A program made the position numbers and the translations under genes. Positions 17,038-28,526 of a DNA stretch of 64,000 bases are shown here, piece by piece; positions within the stretch are counted from its first letter, which is position 1; the number at the start of each line of letters is the position of its first letter. The notes below the pieces were generated by a model. That model was given only the letters and a program-made list of their open reading frames with translations, did no database searches and had not been told where the DNA came from. Where the stretch lies: positions 496,001 to 560,000 of the forward strand of contig NZ_VDUY01000001.1 in assembly GCF_008039575.1 (NCBI RefSeq). Reading direction: 5' to 3'. Source of the DNA: Zeimonas arvi (GTDB lineage Bacteria > Pseudomonadota > Gammaproteobacteria > Burkholderiales > Burkholderiaceae_E).

Positions 17038-18335
17038 GCCGACCCTCCGACCGAACCGGGCAGGCCGCGGGCCCCGCGACCGCCACGGTGCCGGACCCGG
17101 CCCGCGTCGCCGTCTGGCTGGTGCTGCTGGCCGCGGCCGGCACCTTCGCGCTCACCATGGGCACCCGCCAGACCATGGGCCTGTTCCTGAGCCCGCTCAA
17201 CAGCGCCACCGGACTCGGACTGGGCAGCATCAGCCTGGCCTTCGCCTTCGGCCAGCTCTGGTGGGGGCTCACCCAGCCCTTCGCCGGCGCGATCGCCGAC
17301 CGGATCGGCGCAGGCCGGGTGCTGCTCGCCGGCGTGCTGCTGGTGGCCCTGGGAACCCTCCTCACCCCTTTCATGACCACCACGGCCGGCCTGGTGCTCG
17401 CGATCGGCGTGCTGGCGGCCGGCGGCGCCGGCATGGCCGGCCCGGCCGTGCTGATGGCTGCGACGATGCGGCTCCTGCCGCAGCGCATGCGCGGCATGGC
17501 CACCGGTATCGTCAACGCGGGCGGCTCCTTCGGCCAGTTCGCGCTGGCGCCGATCGCGGGCGCGCTGATGGTCGGCTACGGCTGGTCGATCGCGATGCAG
17601 GTCCTGGGCGCCATCGTGCTGCTCGCGCTGCCGGCCGCTTTCCTGCTGCGCGGAAACGGACAGGCTTCGCCCTCCGCGGCCACCTCAGCGACCGCTGCTC
17701 CCTCCCCCGCCGCTGCCGCAAGCCCCCGACCCGTCGGCGCTCGCGCCGCCCTCGCCGAAGCCGCTCGCGACCCCAGCTACCGGATGCTCGCGGCGGGCTT
17801 CTTCGTCTGCGGCTTCCACGTGGCCTTCCTGGCCACCCACCTGCCCGGCGTGATCGCCACCTGCGGCCTGCCGGTCCAGTTCGGCGCCTGGGCGCTGGCC
17901 ATGCTGGGCCTGTTCAACATCGTGGGCAGCGTGGCGATGGGCTGGGCGGTCGGACGCTGGCGCATGAAGTCACTGTTGTCGCTGGTCTACGCCACGCGCG
18001 CGCTCGCGGTGCTCGCCTTCCTGCTGGCCCCCAAGACCGGTTTCACCGTGCTGGCCTTCTCGGCAGTCATGGGTCTGACCTTCCTGTCCACCGTGCCGCC
18101 GACCGCCGGGCTGGTGGCCAAGCTCTTCGGTACCGCCAACATGGCGATGCTGTTCGGCGTGGTGATGCTGTCGCACCAGGTGGGCGGATTCCTCGGGGCC
18201 TGGCTGGGCGGCCGCGCGTTCGAGGCCACCGGCAGCTACGACTGGATCTGGTACGTCGACATCATGCTGGCGGTGGGCGCCGCATTGATCCACCTTCCGA
18301 TCCGCGAGGCCAGGCTCGCGCGCGCGGCAGCCTGA
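17034..18335 (+). CDS. MFS transporter controlled by the adjacent MarR regulator
   Basis: A 433-residue transporter with twelve predicted helices. The first half shows [15 protein letters not shown] and the loop motif [16 protein letters not shown]; an alanine/serine-rich cytoplasmic linker lies at about 205-240. The second half has a matching loop at [15 protein letters not shown]. The sequence resembles the monocarboxylate/OFA-like MFS group and not multidrug pumps of the DHA type, but the substrate is unknown. The ATGA overlap with marR implies coupled translation. Confidence 0.88.
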   Translation: MSRPSDRTGQAAGPATATVPDPARVAVWLVLLAAAGTFALTMGTRQTMGLFLSPLNSATGLGLGSISLAFAFGQLWWGLTQPFAGAIADRIGAGRVLLAGVLLVALGTLLTPFMTTTAGLVLAIGVLAAGGAGMAGPAVLMAATMRLLPQRMRGMATGIVNAGGSFGQFALAPIAGALMVGYGWSIAMQVLGAIVLLALPAAFLLRGNGQASPSAATSATAAPSPAAAASPRPVGARAALAEAARDPSYRMLAAGFFVCGFHVAFLATHLPGVIATCGLPVQFGAWALAMLGLFNIVGSVAMGWAVGRWRMKSLLSLVYATRALAVLAFLLAPKTGFTVLAFSAVMGLTFLSTVPPTAGLVAKLFGTANMAMLFGVVMLSHQVGGFLGAWLGGRAFEATGSYDWIWYVDIMLAVGAALIHLPIREARLARAAA

Positions 18336-18429
18336 GCTGGGCAGCGGGGTCGCCCGGAACGCGCCGGGAGCGCCGCTCGCCCCGGCCCGATATGATTCGT
18401 CTTTGCGACCCGATGGTCCCCCCACAAGC

Positions 18430-19101
18430 ATGGCGAACCAGACGCCCCTCGAAGACTCCCCCGATACCGCCGCCGGCGAGCCCGCGATCCGGCTGGTCGC
18501 CTCCTGCAAGCTGCCTACCGAGTGGGGAGTCTTCACGCTGCACGGCTTCGAGGAGGCCGCCACCGGCCGCGAGCATGTCGCGCTCACGATGGGCGACCTC
18601 GGCGACGGCACGCCGGTGCTGGCCAGGCTGCATTCGGAGTGCCTGACCGGCGATGCGCTGTTCAGCCTGCGTTGCGACTGCGGCCCGCAACTCGAGGCCG
18701 CGCTGGCCGCGATCGCCGCAGAGGGCCGCGGCATGCTGCTCTACCTGCGCCAGGAAGGCCGCGGCATCGGGCTGCTCAACAAGATCCGGGCCTACCGGTT
18801 GCAGGATGAAGGCGCCGACACGGTGGAAGCCAACCTGCGCCTGGGGCTCGCCCCCGACCTGCGCAAGTACGACATCGCCGCCGAGATGCTGGTCCAGCTC
18901 GGCGTGCGCGCGCTGCGGCTCATGACCAACAACCCGCGCAAGATCCGCGCGCTCGAGAAGGCCGGCATCGAGATCGCCGAGCGCGTGCCGCTGCAGATCG
19001 AGCCCAACCCCCACAACGCCGGCTACCTGCGCACCAAGCGCCAGCGGCTGGGCCACCTGCTGGCGGCCAGCGGCCTGCAGCCGGACGAGACCGCGCCATG
19101 A
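18430..19101 (+). CDS. ribA: GTP cyclohydrolase II
   Basis: A 223-residue stand-alone RibA, which opens GTP to a pyrimidine for riboflavin synthesis. Zinc ligands C71, C82 and C84 lie in [18 protein letters not shown]. The GTP-binding motif [17 protein letters not shown] and the catalytic segment LMTNNPRKI are intact. A weak -10-like TATGAT lies at 18391-18396. The stop codon overlaps the start of a FAD-dependent oxidoreductase by four bases (19098-19101). That is an unusual partner, as rib genes are not otherwise present here. Confidence 0.96.
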   Translation: MANQTPLEDSPDTAAGEPAIRLVASCKLPTEWGVFTLHGFEEAATGREHVALTMGDLGDGTPVLARLHSECLTGDALFSLRCDCGPQLEAALAAIAAEGRGMLLYLRQEGRGIGLLNKIRAYRLQDEGADTVEANLRLGLAPDLRKYDIAAEMLVQLGVRALRLMTNNPRKIRALEKAGIEIAERVPLQIEPNPHNAGYLRTKRQRLGHLLAASGLQPDETAP

Positions 19102-20276
19102 CGCGGTCGGCCGGGTCGGCGGCGCCGGGTGCGGGCGCCGCGGGACGCTTCGACGCGATCGTGATCGGCGCCGGCATCGTGGGCGCGGCCTGCGCGCGCC
19201 GCCTTGCCGAGAGCGGAATGAAGGTCCTGGTGCTCGAGCGCGAGCCCGCGCCGGCGACCCATTCGACCGGGCGCAGCGCGGCGGGCATCCGCGTCCAGTT
19301 CAGCGAGGCGGTGAACGTGCTGCTGTCGGCCGCCAGTCTCGCCGAATACCGGGACATGCCCGAGGCCTCCTACTGCCCGGTCGGCTACCTGTTCTTCGTG
19401 CCGCCCGAACAGTGGCCCGCGCACCTGCACGGCTACGAACTGCAACGCGCCCTGGGCATGCCGGTCGAAAAGCTCACCGGCGAGCAGGCGGCGCGCATCG
19501 TTCCGGCCCGGGTCGACGACATCGCCGGCGCGACCTGGTGCCCGACCGACGGCATCCTCGACCCGCACGGCATCACGATGGCCTTCCTGGCGCAGGCGAA
19601 ACGGCTGGGCGCCACCCTGAAGCTGAACGCGCCAGTGGAGGCGATCGTCGGCGCCGGCTCGGCCGCCGCGCCGCGCTGGCAGGTCCTCACGCCGGCGGGC
19701 GAGTTCGAGGCGCCAGTTCTCGTCAACTGCGCGGGTGCCTGGGCCGGCCAGGTCGGCGCGCTGGCCGGCCTGCGGGTGCCGGTGGGCCCGGCGCGGCGCA
19801 TCGTCTTCGCCACCGGCCCGCGCCCGCAAGAGGCGGTCTACCCGCTGACCGTCGACGCCGGCACCGGCTTCTGGTTCCGCTCCGAGGGCCCGCGGATCAT
19901 CTTCGGCCTGAGCAACCCGGAGGACACCGGTTTCGAGGAAGGCATCGACTGGCCGTGGCTCGAGACGGTCTACCCGATCGCGGTCGATCGCTTCCCCTGG
20001 TTCGAGACCCTGGACCTGGACCGCAAGGCCAGCTGGTGGGGCTACTACGAGGTCACGCCGGACCACCAGCCGTTGGTGGGCCCGATGCCCGGCGCGCCCG
20101 GCTGGTTCAATGCCTGCGGCTTCTCTGGCCACGGCGTGCAGCAGGCGGCGGCGATCGGCCGGGTGGTGGCCGCGCAAGTGCGGGGCGACACACCCTTCGT
20201 CGACGTCTCGTCGCTCGCGATCGAGCGCTTCAGCGGCTCGGGCGCGCCGGCGAAGCGCGAATCGCTGATCGTCTGA
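19098..20276 (+). CDS. FAD-dependent oxidoreductase of the DAO / sarcosine oxidase beta-like family
   Basis: A 392-residue flavoenzyme. The ADP-binding motif [20 protein letters not shown] lies at residues 21-40, followed by [20 protein letters not shown], the usual FAD contact in amine oxidases. The C-terminal FAD motif is [16 protein letters not shown] with [13 protein letters not shown] before it. The protein probably oxidises an N-methyl or D-amino acid or a related amine; the substrate is not visible. It directly overlaps ribA, so flavin-precursor and flavoenzyme genes are co-translated. It ends 21 bp from the convergent tcdA. Confidence 0.85.
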   Translation: MTRSAGSAAPGAGAAGRFDAIVIGAGIVGAACARRLAESGMKVLVLEREPAPATHSTGRSAAGIRVQFSEAVNVLLSAASLAEYRDMPEASYCPVGYLFFVPPEQWPAHLHGYELQRALGMPVEKLTGEQAARIVPARVDDIAGATWCPTDGILDPHGITMAFLAQAKRLGATLKLNAPVEAIVGAGSAAAPRWQVLTPAGEFEAPVLVNCAGAWAGQVGALAGLRVPVGPARRIVFATGPRPQEAVYPLTVDAGTGFWFRSEGPRIIFGLSNPEDTGFEEGIDWPWLETVYPIAVDRFPWFETLDLDRKASWWGYYEVTPDHQPLVGPMPGAPGWFNACGFSGHGVQQAAAIGRVVAAQVRGDTPFVDVSSLAIERFSGSGAPAKRESLIV

Positions 20277-20297
20277 ACCGCCGCGCCCCGCGCGACG

Positions 20298-21140
20298 TCA
20301 ACGCCGCGCGGCCCGCGCGAGATCCAGCGCGCGCGCCGCGGCGGCCATGCCCATCGTCGCGGTCACGGTGACCAGCGAGCCGTAGCCGGCGCAGGACAGG
20401 CCGGCGCCGCCCCACTGCGGCGCATCCGCCTGGGCCGCACCCGCCTGGCTCGCGACGCCCGAGGCGCGGCCGCCGGCCATGTGCTCGTCGCTGTAGATCG
20501 CGTCCACGCCGAAACGCTTGCCCGGCTCGCGCGGAAACCCGTGCTCGCGCCGCAGGCGGGCGCGCAGCGAAGACAGCAGGGCGTCGCCCTTCGTGCCGGC
20601 CAGGTCGTCGCGGCGCAGGCGCAGCGGATCGTGGCGCCCGCCGGCCCCGCCGCACACGACCAGCTTCTGCCGTCGTTCGCGGCACAGCGCCACCAGCGCC
20701 ACCTTGGCGCGCACCTGGTCGATCGCGTCGACCACGATCGCGTCGGACGGCACCAGTCGCGCCGCATTCTCCGGGGTGACGAAGTCGTCGACGATGCTCA
20801 CCCGGCACGCCGGCGCGATGTCGGCGATCCGCGCCCGCATCGCCTCGACCTTGGCGGCGCCCAGCGTGGAATCCAGCGCGAGAACCTGGCGATTCAGGTT
20901 GGATTCGGCCACGTGATCGAGATCGATCAGCGTGAGGCGCCCCACGCCCGAGCGGGCCAGCGCCTCGGCCGCCCAGGAGCCCACGCCGCCCAGCCCGATC
21001 ACGCAGACGTGGGCGGCGGCGATCCGCGCGAAGGCCTCGTCGCCGAACACGCGCGCCACACCCGAGAAGCGGCGCGGCGCCGCGGCCGCGCTCGCCTCGA
21101 CCGGGCAGGCGGCCCCGGCCGAGGCCGGCTTCGCCTCCAT
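20298..21140 (-). CDS. tcdA: tRNA threonylcarbamoyladenosine dehydratase
   Basis: A 280-residue E1-like enzyme that cyclises t6A to ct6A at tRNA position 37, using ATP. The nucleotide motif GLGGVGS is at 49-55, followed by ALARSGVGRLTLIDLDHVAESNLNR cut across the adenylation pocket. VDAIDQVRAKVAL and VCGGAGGRHDPLRL are typical of the TcdA/CsdL branch. The usual metal CxxC pairs of ThiF and MoeB are absent, as expected. It is the last gene of a five-gene minus-strand group, 10 bp after the quinone reductase gene. Confidence 0.93.
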   Translation of the reverse strand: MEAKPASAGAACPVEASAAAAPRRFSGVARVFGDEAFARIAAAHVCVIGLGGVGSWAAEALARSGVGRLTLIDLDHVAESNLNRQVLALDSTLGAAKVEAMRARIADIAPACRVSIVDDFVTPENAARLVPSDAIVVDAIDQVRAKVALVALCRERRQKLVVCGGAGGRHDPLRLRRDDLAGTKGDALLSSLRARLRREHGFPREPGKRFGVDAIYSDEHMAGGRASGVASQAGAAQADAPQWGGAGLSCAGYGSLVTVTATMGMAAAARALDLARAARR

Positions 21141-21150
21141 CGACAGGGAC

Positions 21151-22119
21151 TCAGGGCAGCAGGATCGAGGAGCCGGTGTTCTTGCGCGACTCCAGATCCT
21201 TGTGCGCCTTGACCACGTCGGCCAGCGCGTAGCGCTGGTCGATCTCGATCTTCACCTTGCCCGAGCCGACCATCCTGAACAGGTCGGCCGCCATCTCGAC
21301 GAGATTCTCGCGTTTCGCCGTGTGCGGCATCAGCCCGGGCCGGCAGAGGTAGAGCGAGCCCTTGAGCACGGTGAGCGGGATCGGCGGCACCGGGCCCGAG
21401 GCATTGCCGAAGCTGACCATCAGCCCGAAGGGCTGCAGCGAGTCGATCGAGGCCTGGAAGGTGTCCTTGCCCACGCCGTCGTAGACCACCGGCACCATCG
21501 CGCCCCTGGTGATCTCGCGCACCCGCTCGGGCACGTTCTCCTTGCGGTACAGGATCACGTGGTCGGCGCCGAATTTCTTCGCCAGCGCCGCCTTCTCCTC
21601 GGAGCCCGCGGTGCCGATCACGGTCACGCCGAGCGCCTTGGCCCACTGCATCGCGATCAGGCCCACGCCACCGGCGGCCGCGTGGAACAGGATGGTCTGG
21701 CCCTTCTGCAGCTTGTAGGTGCGGCGGAACAGGTACTGGACCGTCAGGCCCTTGAGCATCATCGCCGCCGCGGTCTCGAAGTCGACCTTCTTCGGCAGCT
21801 TCACCAGCACGGCGGCCGGCATGTTGCGCAGTTCGGCGTAGGCGCCGACCGGCCCGCCGCAATAGGCGACCCGGTCGCCCACCTTCACCTCGGTCACGCC
21901 CGCGCCCACCGCGGTGACCACGCCGGCGCCCTCGAGCCCGATGCCGGCGGGCAAGGGCATCGGGTAGAGCCCGCTTCGATAGTAGGTGTCGATGTAGTTG
22001 AGGCCGAGCGCGTGGTTGCGCACCTGCGCCTCGCCGGGGCCGGGGGCGCCGACCTCGATGTCGACCAGCTTCATCACCTCGGGACCGCCGGTCTCGGCGA
22101 TCCGGATCGCTTTCGTCAT
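21151..22119 (-). CDS. Quinone oxidoreductase (zinc-independent MDR family)
   Basis: A 322-residue NADPH-dependent enzyme. The catalytic N-terminal domain has VRNHALGLNYIDTYYRSGLY, the quinone-reductase signature without zinc cysteines. The nucleotide fold has AAAGGVGLIAMQWAKALG. The closing AHKDLESRKNTGSSILLP is typical of QOR1. It reduces quinones or alpha,beta-unsaturated carbonyls in the cytosol. GAGGAGA precedes the ATG. A second, clearly related copy is encoded at 54542-55522. It sits between an SDR gene (31-bp gap) and tcdA. Confidence 0.92.
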   Translation of the reverse strand: MTKAIRIAETGGPEVMKLVDIEVGAPGPGEAQVRNHALGLNYIDTYYRSGLYPMPLPAGIGLEGAGVVTAVGAGVTEVKVGDRVAYCGGPVGAYAELRNMPAAVLVKLPKKVDFETAAAMMLKGLTVQYLFRRTYKLQKGQTILFHAAAGGVGLIAMQWAKALGVTVIGTAGSEEKAALAKKFGADHVILYRKENVPERVREITRGAMVPVVYDGVGKDTFQASIDSLQPFGLMVSFGNASGPVPPIPLTVLKGSLYLCRPGLMPHTAKRENLVEMAADLFRMVGSGKVKIEIDQRYALADVVKAHKDLESRKNTGSSILLP

Positions 22120-22150
22120 TGCCGTCTCCTCGTGGATCTGTGAACGATGA

Positions 22151-22930
22151 TCAGAACGTGCCCGGGTAGTTGCCGCCGTCGATCAGGAAGTTCTGCCCGG
22201 TGACATAGCCGGCCTGCGCGCTGCACAGGTAGGCGCAGGCCTGACCGAACTCCCACGACGTTCCGAAGCGGCCGGCCGGAATCGAGGCCATGCGGCGCGC
22301 TGCAGCCTCTTCCAGCGTGATGCCGGCGGCGGTGGCGGCGGCCTGGTTCGTGCCGCGCAGGCGGTCGGTGTCGAACATCCCGGGCAGCAGGTTGTTGATG
22401 GTCACGTTGTGGACCACCGTCTTGCGGGCCAGCCCCGCGACGAAGCCGGTCAGGCCCGAGCGCGCGCCGTTGGACAGGCCCAGGATGTCGATCGGCGCCT
22501 TGACCGCGCTCGAGGTGATATTGACGATCCGGCCGAACTTGCGCTCGATCATCGGGTCCACCGTGGCCTTGATCAGCTCGATCGGCGTGAGCATGTTGGC
22601 GTCGACCGCCTTGATCCAGTCGTCGCGGGTGAACTTGCGGAAGTCGCCCGGGGGCGGCCCGCCGGCATTGTTCACCAGGATGTCCACCTGGGGCGCGGCG
22701 GCCAGCGCCTCGTTCCGGCCGGCTTCGGTGGTGATGTCGCAGGCCACCGCCCGGACCTCGACGCCGGTCTCGCCGGCGATCCGCCTGGCGGCCTCTTCGA
22801 GAGGACCGGCCGAACGCGCGTTGATCACCAGGTTGACGCCCTCCTTCGCAAGCGAGATCGCGCAGCCGTAGCCCAGTCCCTTGCTGGCGCCGCAGACCAG
22901 CGCCCATTTGCCGGCAATGCCGAGATCCAT
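22151..22930 (-). CDS. SDR-family oxidoreductase lacking the usual YxxxK motif
   Basis: A 259-residue short-chain dehydrogenase/reductase. The cofactor motif CGASKGLGYG is at 13-22 and the NNAG motif at 87-90. A serine pair is at S140-S141. Where the catalytic Tyr-x-x-x-Lys should follow, the sequence reads ILGLSNGARSGLTGF, so neither residue is in place. The cofactor-binding C-terminal part (NNLLPGMFDTDR, YVTGQNFLIDGGNYPG) is normal. Related proteins with an LSNxxR pattern are common in bacteria, so this is probably a conserved atypical subfamily and not decay. It starts two bases after the EamA transporter gene ends. Confidence 0.88.
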   Translation of the reverse strand: MDLGIAGKWALVCGASKGLGYGCAISLAKEGVNLVINARSAGPLEEAARRIAGETGVEVRAVACDITTEAGRNEALAAAPQVDILVNNAGGPPPGDFRKFTRDDWIKAVDANMLTPIELIKATVDPMIERKFGRIVNITSSAVKAPIDILGLSNGARSGLTGFVAGLARKTVVHNVTINNLLPGMFDTDRLRGTNQAAATAAGITLEEAAARRMASIPAGRFGTSWEFGQACAYLCSAQAGYVTGQNFLIDGGNYPGTF

Positions 22931-22932
22931 CG

Positions 22933-23834
22933 TCAGACTCTCCGTTGTTGTCGTGTAAGAAAGAAGATACCGGCAAGCACGATGGCCGTGCCGAGCACCT
23001 GGGTTCCGGAAACCGCCTCGCCGAGCAGCAGCGCGCCCAGCGCGATCGTGGACACCGGGCCGAGCATCCCGGTCTGCGCGGCCGCGGCCGAACCGATGCG
23101 GTCGATCGCGAACATGACCAGGAAGACCGGCAGGACGGTGCAAAGGGTACCGTTGAGCAGCGACAGCCACCAGACCGGCGCCGGTTGCACCAGCAGCGCG
23201 CCCGCATCCAGCACGAGCGCCTGCCCGATGCAGGCCAGGCTCGCCACGATGCTGGCCCAGGCGGTCAGCCGCACCGGCCCGAGCCGCTTGACCATCTGGC
23301 CGCTGACCACCAGGTAGATCGCGTACGACAGCGCGCTGGCGAAGACCAGCAGGCCGCCGAGCGGCACGTTCGCCCCCTCCACCCGCACGTCGTGCGCGAA
23401 CACGAGGAACACGCCGAGATAGGTGATGGCCAGCGCGATCACTTCGTGCCGGCGAACCGGCCGGCGCAAGGCCAGCGCGGAGATCAGCAGGACCAGCGTC
23501 GGGTTCAGGTACAGGATGATCCGCTCCAGGCCGGCGGAAATGTACTGCAGCCCGAGGAAGTCCAGGTAGCTGGCCAGGTAGTAGCCCAGCAGCCCCAGCA
23601 CGACGACCTGCAGTCGGTCGCCCGGGCGCCAGGCCATCGGCGCGCGCCTGCCGATCCACCACGCCGCGGCCGCGAAGAAGGGCAGCGCGACCAGCATGCG
23701 CATCGCGATCAGCGTGGCGGGGTCGACTTGCCAGCGATAGGCGAGCTTGACGATGATCGCCTTGGCCGAGAACAGCACCGCGCCGGTCGCGGCCAGCGCA
23801 AAGCCGCCGGCGCGCGAGGGCGTGGCGGCGCCGG

Positions 23835-23838
<4 letters not shown>
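22933..23838 (-). CDS. EamA/DMT-family transporter
   Basis: A 301-residue membrane protein with ten helices in two EamA repeats. Typical pieces are [21 protein letters not shown] at the start of the first repeat and [19 protein letters not shown] near the end of the second. The TTG start at 23838 overlaps the stop of the ATPase gene upstream (TTGA), and gives the length usual for the family; no ATG is available before residue 46. The cargo is unknown; relatives export amino acids or metabolites. Distinct from the second EamA gene at 44749. Confidence 0.87.
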
Positions 23839-25355
<1,517 letters not shown>

Positions 25356-25400
25356 GGGCTCGGCGCGGCGATACGCGCGGGGAAAATGAAGGGCGAATGC

Positions 25401-25475
25401 TAAAATCGGCGGTTTTCCGATGCAGCTATTCGACCACGGCGGCCGCTTGCGAGGCAAGCGGCGCCCGGGTGGTCG
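25401..25475 (+). promoter_or_regulatory. yebC promoter and structured leader
   Basis: An extended -10 box TGCTAAAAT (hexamer at 25401-25406) starts a leader of roughly 90 nt. Within it is a two-tier hairpin. The inner stem GCCGCTTGC (25442-25450) pairs perfectly with GCAAGCGGC (25454-25462) over a GAG loop. The outer stem CGACCAC (25431-25437) pairs with GTGGTCG (25469-25475). No U-tract follows, so it is not a classical terminator. It ends 26 nt before the start codon. Confidence 0.6.
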
Positions 25476-25501
25476 CCACGCGAGAGGGCAAGAGGCGATA
25501 C

Positions 25502-26239
25502 ATGGCGGGTCACTCGAAATGGGCCAACATCCAGCACCGCAAGAACCGGCAGGATGAGAAGCGCGGCAAGCTGTTCACCCGGCTGATCCGCGAGATCACC
25601 GTCTCCGCCCGGCTCGGCGGGGGCGACCCGGGCACCAACCCGCGCCTGCGGCTCGCGCTCGACAAGGCTTCCGACGCCAACATGCCCAAGGACACGGTCC
25701 AGCGGGCCATCCAGAAGGGCATCGGCGGCCTGGAAGGCCAGAACTACGAGGAAATCCGCTACGAAGGCTACGGCATCGGCGGCGCGGCGGTGATCGTCGA
25801 CTGCATGACCGACAACCGCACCCGCACGGTGGCCGAGGTGCGCCACGCCTTCTCGAAGAACGGCGGCAACCTGGGCACCGACGGCTCGGTGGCCTTCATG
25901 TTCCGCCACTGCGGGCAAATCCTGTTCGAGCCGGGCACCCCGGAAGAAAGGGTCATGGAAGTCGCGATCGACGCCGGCGCCGAGGACGTGCTCACCGACG
26001 ACGAAGGCGGGATCGAGGTGCTCAGCGCGCCGGGCGACTTCGAGGCGGTCAAGGGCGCGCTCGAGGCCGCCGGGCTGAAGCCCGCGCTGGCCGAGATCAC
26101 GATGCGCCCCGACACGATGACCTCGCTCGCCGGCGACGACGCCGCGAAGATGCAGAAGCTGCTCGATGCGCTCGAGAACCTCGACGACGTCCAGCAGGTG
26201 TACACCAACGCGGAATTCGACGAGACCGGGCAATCATGA
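25502..26239 (+). CDS. yebC: YebC/PmpR-family protein
   Basis: A 245-residue cytosolic protein of the YebC/TACO1 family. The start [23 protein letters not shown] and the segment [16 protein letters not shown] are family hallmarks. The three-domain length is complete. Members were described as DNA-binding regulators; recent work places this group at the ribosome, helping translation of proline stretches. An in-frame extension upstream has no support; the ATG at 25502 gives the canonical N-terminus. The stop overlaps purD (ATGA at 26236-26239). Confidence 0.95.
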   Translation: MAGHSKWANIQHRKNRQDEKRGKLFTRLIREITVSARLGGGDPGTNPRLRLALDKASDANMPKDTVQRAIQKGIGGLEGQNYEEIRYEGYGIGGAAVIVDCMTDNRTRTVAEVRHAFSKNGGNLGTDGSVAFMFRHCGQILFEPGTPEERVMEVAIDAGAEDVLTDDEGGIEVLSAPGDFEAVKGALEAAGLKPALAEITMRPDTMTSLAGDDAAKMQKLLDALENLDDVQQVYTNAEFDETGQS

Positions 26240-27531
26240 AGATCCTCGTAGTCGGCTCCGGCGGCCGCGAGCACGCGCTGGCCTGGCGGCTCGCCCAGTC
26301 GCCGCGGGTCCAGATGGTCTACGTCGCACCGGGCAACGGCGGCACCGCGCGCGAGCGCAACCTGGTCAATCTGCCGATCACCAGCCTCGACACGCTGGCC
26401 GCGTTCGCCGAGCGGGAGAAAGTCGCGTTCACCGTGGTCGGGCCCGAAGCGCCGCTGGCGGCGGGCATCGTCGACCTGTTCCGCGCGAAGGGCCTGCGCA
26501 TCTTCGGCCCCACCCGCGCGGCGGCCCAGCTCGAGTCCTCCAAGGACTTCGCCAAGGCCTTCATGAAGCGCCACGGCATTCCCACCGCCGACTACGAGAC
26601 CTTCGCCGACGCGAAGGCCGCGCACGACTACGTCAACCGGCGCGGCGCGCCGATCGTGATCAAGGCCGACGGCCTCGCCGCCGGCAAGGGCGTGGTGGTG
26701 GCCGGCACGCTGGACGAAGCGCACGCGGCCATCGACGCGATGCTCCTCGACAACAGCATGGGCGACGCCGGCGCGCGCGTGGTCATCGAGGATTTCCTCG
26801 ACGGCGAAGAGGCCAGCTTCATCGTGATGGTCGACGGCCGCCACGTGCTGCCGCTGGCCTCCAGCCAGGACCACAAGCGGCTGCGCGACGGCGACCAGGG
26901 GCCGAACACCGGCGGCATGGGCGCCTATTCGCCCGCCCCGGTGGTCACTCCCGACATCCACGCGCGGGTGCTGCGGGAGATCATCAAGCCGACCGTCGAG
27001 GGCATGGCTGCCGACGGCATCCCGTTCACCGGTTTCCTCTATGCCGGGCTGATGATCGACGCCACCGGCAAGCCGCGCACGCTGGAGTTCAACTGCCGGA
27101 TGGGCGACCCGGAAACCCAGCCGATCATGGCCCGCATCAAGAGCGACCTGGTCGAGGTCTTCGAGCATGCGCTGTCGGGCACGCTGGACCAGGCCGAGAT
27201 CGAGTGGGACCGCCGCACCGCGCTGGGCGTGGTGCTGGCCGCCAAGGGCTACCCCGACTCGCCGCGCAAGGGCGACGTCATCGAAGGCCTGCCGGCGCAC
27301 GGCAACGAGTTCGGCGAGGACTGCATCGTCTTCCACGCGGGCACCGCGGCCGACGGCGAGCGCACGCTCACCGCCGGCGGTCGCGTGCTCTGCGTGACCG
27401 CGCTGGGCGACTCGGTCAAGATCGCGCAGGCCCGCGCCTACCGCGCGATCGAGTCGCTGCGCTTCGACGGCATGCAGTACCGGCGCGACATCGGCCACCG
27501 CGCGATCGGCCGCGGCGGCAGCGCCCGATGA
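26236..27531 (+). CDS. purD: Phosphoribosylamine-glycine ligase
   Basis: A 431-residue ATP-grasp enzyme of purine synthesis joining glycine to phosphoribosylamine. It has the N-terminal [19 protein letters not shown], the ATP-binding part [17 protein letters not shown], the segment [20 protein letters not shown] and the metal site [11 protein letters not shown]. All family features are complete. The start is set by the ATGA overlap with yebC, and the stop overlaps hemF by four bases (27528-27531), giving a coupled yebC-purD-hemF block. Confidence 0.98.
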   Translation: MKILVVGSGGREHALAWRLAQSPRVQMVYVAPGNGGTARERNLVNLPITSLDTLAAFAEREKVAFTVVGPEAPLAAGIVDLFRAKGLRIFGPTRAAAQLESSKDFAKAFMKRHGIPTADYETFADAKAAHDYVNRRGAPIVIKADGLAAGKGVVVAGTLDEAHAAIDAMLLDNSMGDAGARVVIEDFLDGEEASFIVMVDGRHVLPLASSQDHKRLRDGDQGPNTGGMGAYSPAPVVTPDIHARVLREIIKPTVEGMAADGIPFTGFLYAGLMIDATGKPRTLEFNCRMGDPETQPIMARIKSDLVEVFEHALSGTLDQAEIEWDRRTALGVVLAAKGYPDSPRKGDVIEGLPAHGNEFGEDCIVFHAGTAADGERTLTAGGRVLCVTALGDSVKIAQARAYRAIESLRFDGMQYRRDIGHRAIGRGGSAR

Positions 27532-28490
27532 ACCCGCCCCCGCTGCGCGTGGTGCCGGCACCGGACGCCGCTTCGGGCCCCGATGCGGGTGCGGTGCGCG
27601 ACTGGCTGCTGGGCCTGCAGCAGCGGATCGTGGCCGGGCTCGAGGCCCTCGACGGCCGGCCCTTCCGGCGCGACACCTGGCAGCGCGAGCCCGGCGGCCC
27701 CAGCGAGCTGGGCGGCGGCGGCGGCGTGAGCTGCGTCATCGAGGAAGGCGGCGTGTTCGAACGCGGCGCGGTGCTGTTCTCGCACGTGCACGGCGAGCGC
27801 CTGCCCGCCGCGGCCAGCGCGCGTCGCCCGGGCCTGGGCGGGCGCCCCTTCGAGGCCACCGGCGTGTCGCTGGTCCTGCATCCGCGCAATCCCTACGTGC
27901 CCACCGTGCACATGAACGTGCGCTTCTTCCTCGCCGGCGGCGAGGGGGACCCGATCTGGTGGTTCGGCGGCGGCATGGACCTCACGCCCTACTACCCGTT
28001 CGAGAAGGACGTGGTTCGCTTTCACGGTGTCTGCAAGCAGGCGCTCCAGCCCTTCGGCGCGGACTGGCATCCGCGCTTCAAGAAGTGGTGCGACGAGTAC
28101 TTCCACCTTCGGCATCGGGGCGAGGCCCGCGGCGTGGGCGGCGTGTTCTTCGACGACCTGAACGAGCCTGGCTTCGACACCTCCTACGCGATGACGCGCG
28201 CGGTCGGCGACGCCTTCCTCGAAGCCTACGCGCCGATCGTCGAGCGGCACTGCGACGCCGCCTACGGCGAGCGGGAGCGAGACTTCCAGGCCTATCGGCG
28301 CGGCCGCTACGTCGAGTTCAACCTGGTCTACGACCGCGGCACGCTGTTCGGGCTGCAGTCGGGCGGGCGCACCGAGTCCATCCTCTGTTCGATGCCGCCG
28401 ATCGCGCGCTGGCGCTACGACTGGCATCCCGAGCCCGGCAGCCCCGAGGCGCGCCTGTACGAGTTCCTCGTGCCGCGCGACTGGGCCTGA
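27528..28490 (+). CDS. hemF: Oxygen-dependent coproporphyrinogen III oxidase
   Basis: A 320-residue enzyme that converts coproporphyrinogen III to protoporphyrinogen IX with O2 in haem synthesis. Signatures are [44 protein letters not shown] and [20 protein letters not shown]. The length is slightly above the usual 300-310 because of an alanine-rich N-terminal extension of about 20 residues. The ATG at 27528 overlaps the purD stop. It ends 36 bp before nadD. Confidence 0.97.
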   Translation: MNPPPLRVVPAPDAASGPDAGAVRDWLLGLQQRIVAGLEALDGRPFRRDTWQREPGGPSELGGGGGVSCVIEEGGVFERGAVLFSHVHGERLPAAASARRPGLGGRPFEATGVSLVLHPRNPYVPTVHMNVRFFLAGGEGDPIWWFGGGMDLTPYYPFEKDVVRFHGVCKQALQPFGADWHPRFKKWCDEYFHLRHRGEARGVGGVFFDDLNEPGFDTSYAMTRAVGDAFLEAYAPIVERHCDAAYGERERDFQAYRRGRYVEFNLVYDRGTLFGLQSGGRTESILCSMPPIARWRYDWHPEPGSPEARLYEFLVPRDWA

Positions 28491-28526
28491 GCGCGTGGTG
28501 CGAGTTCACCCCGACGCAACGCGCGA

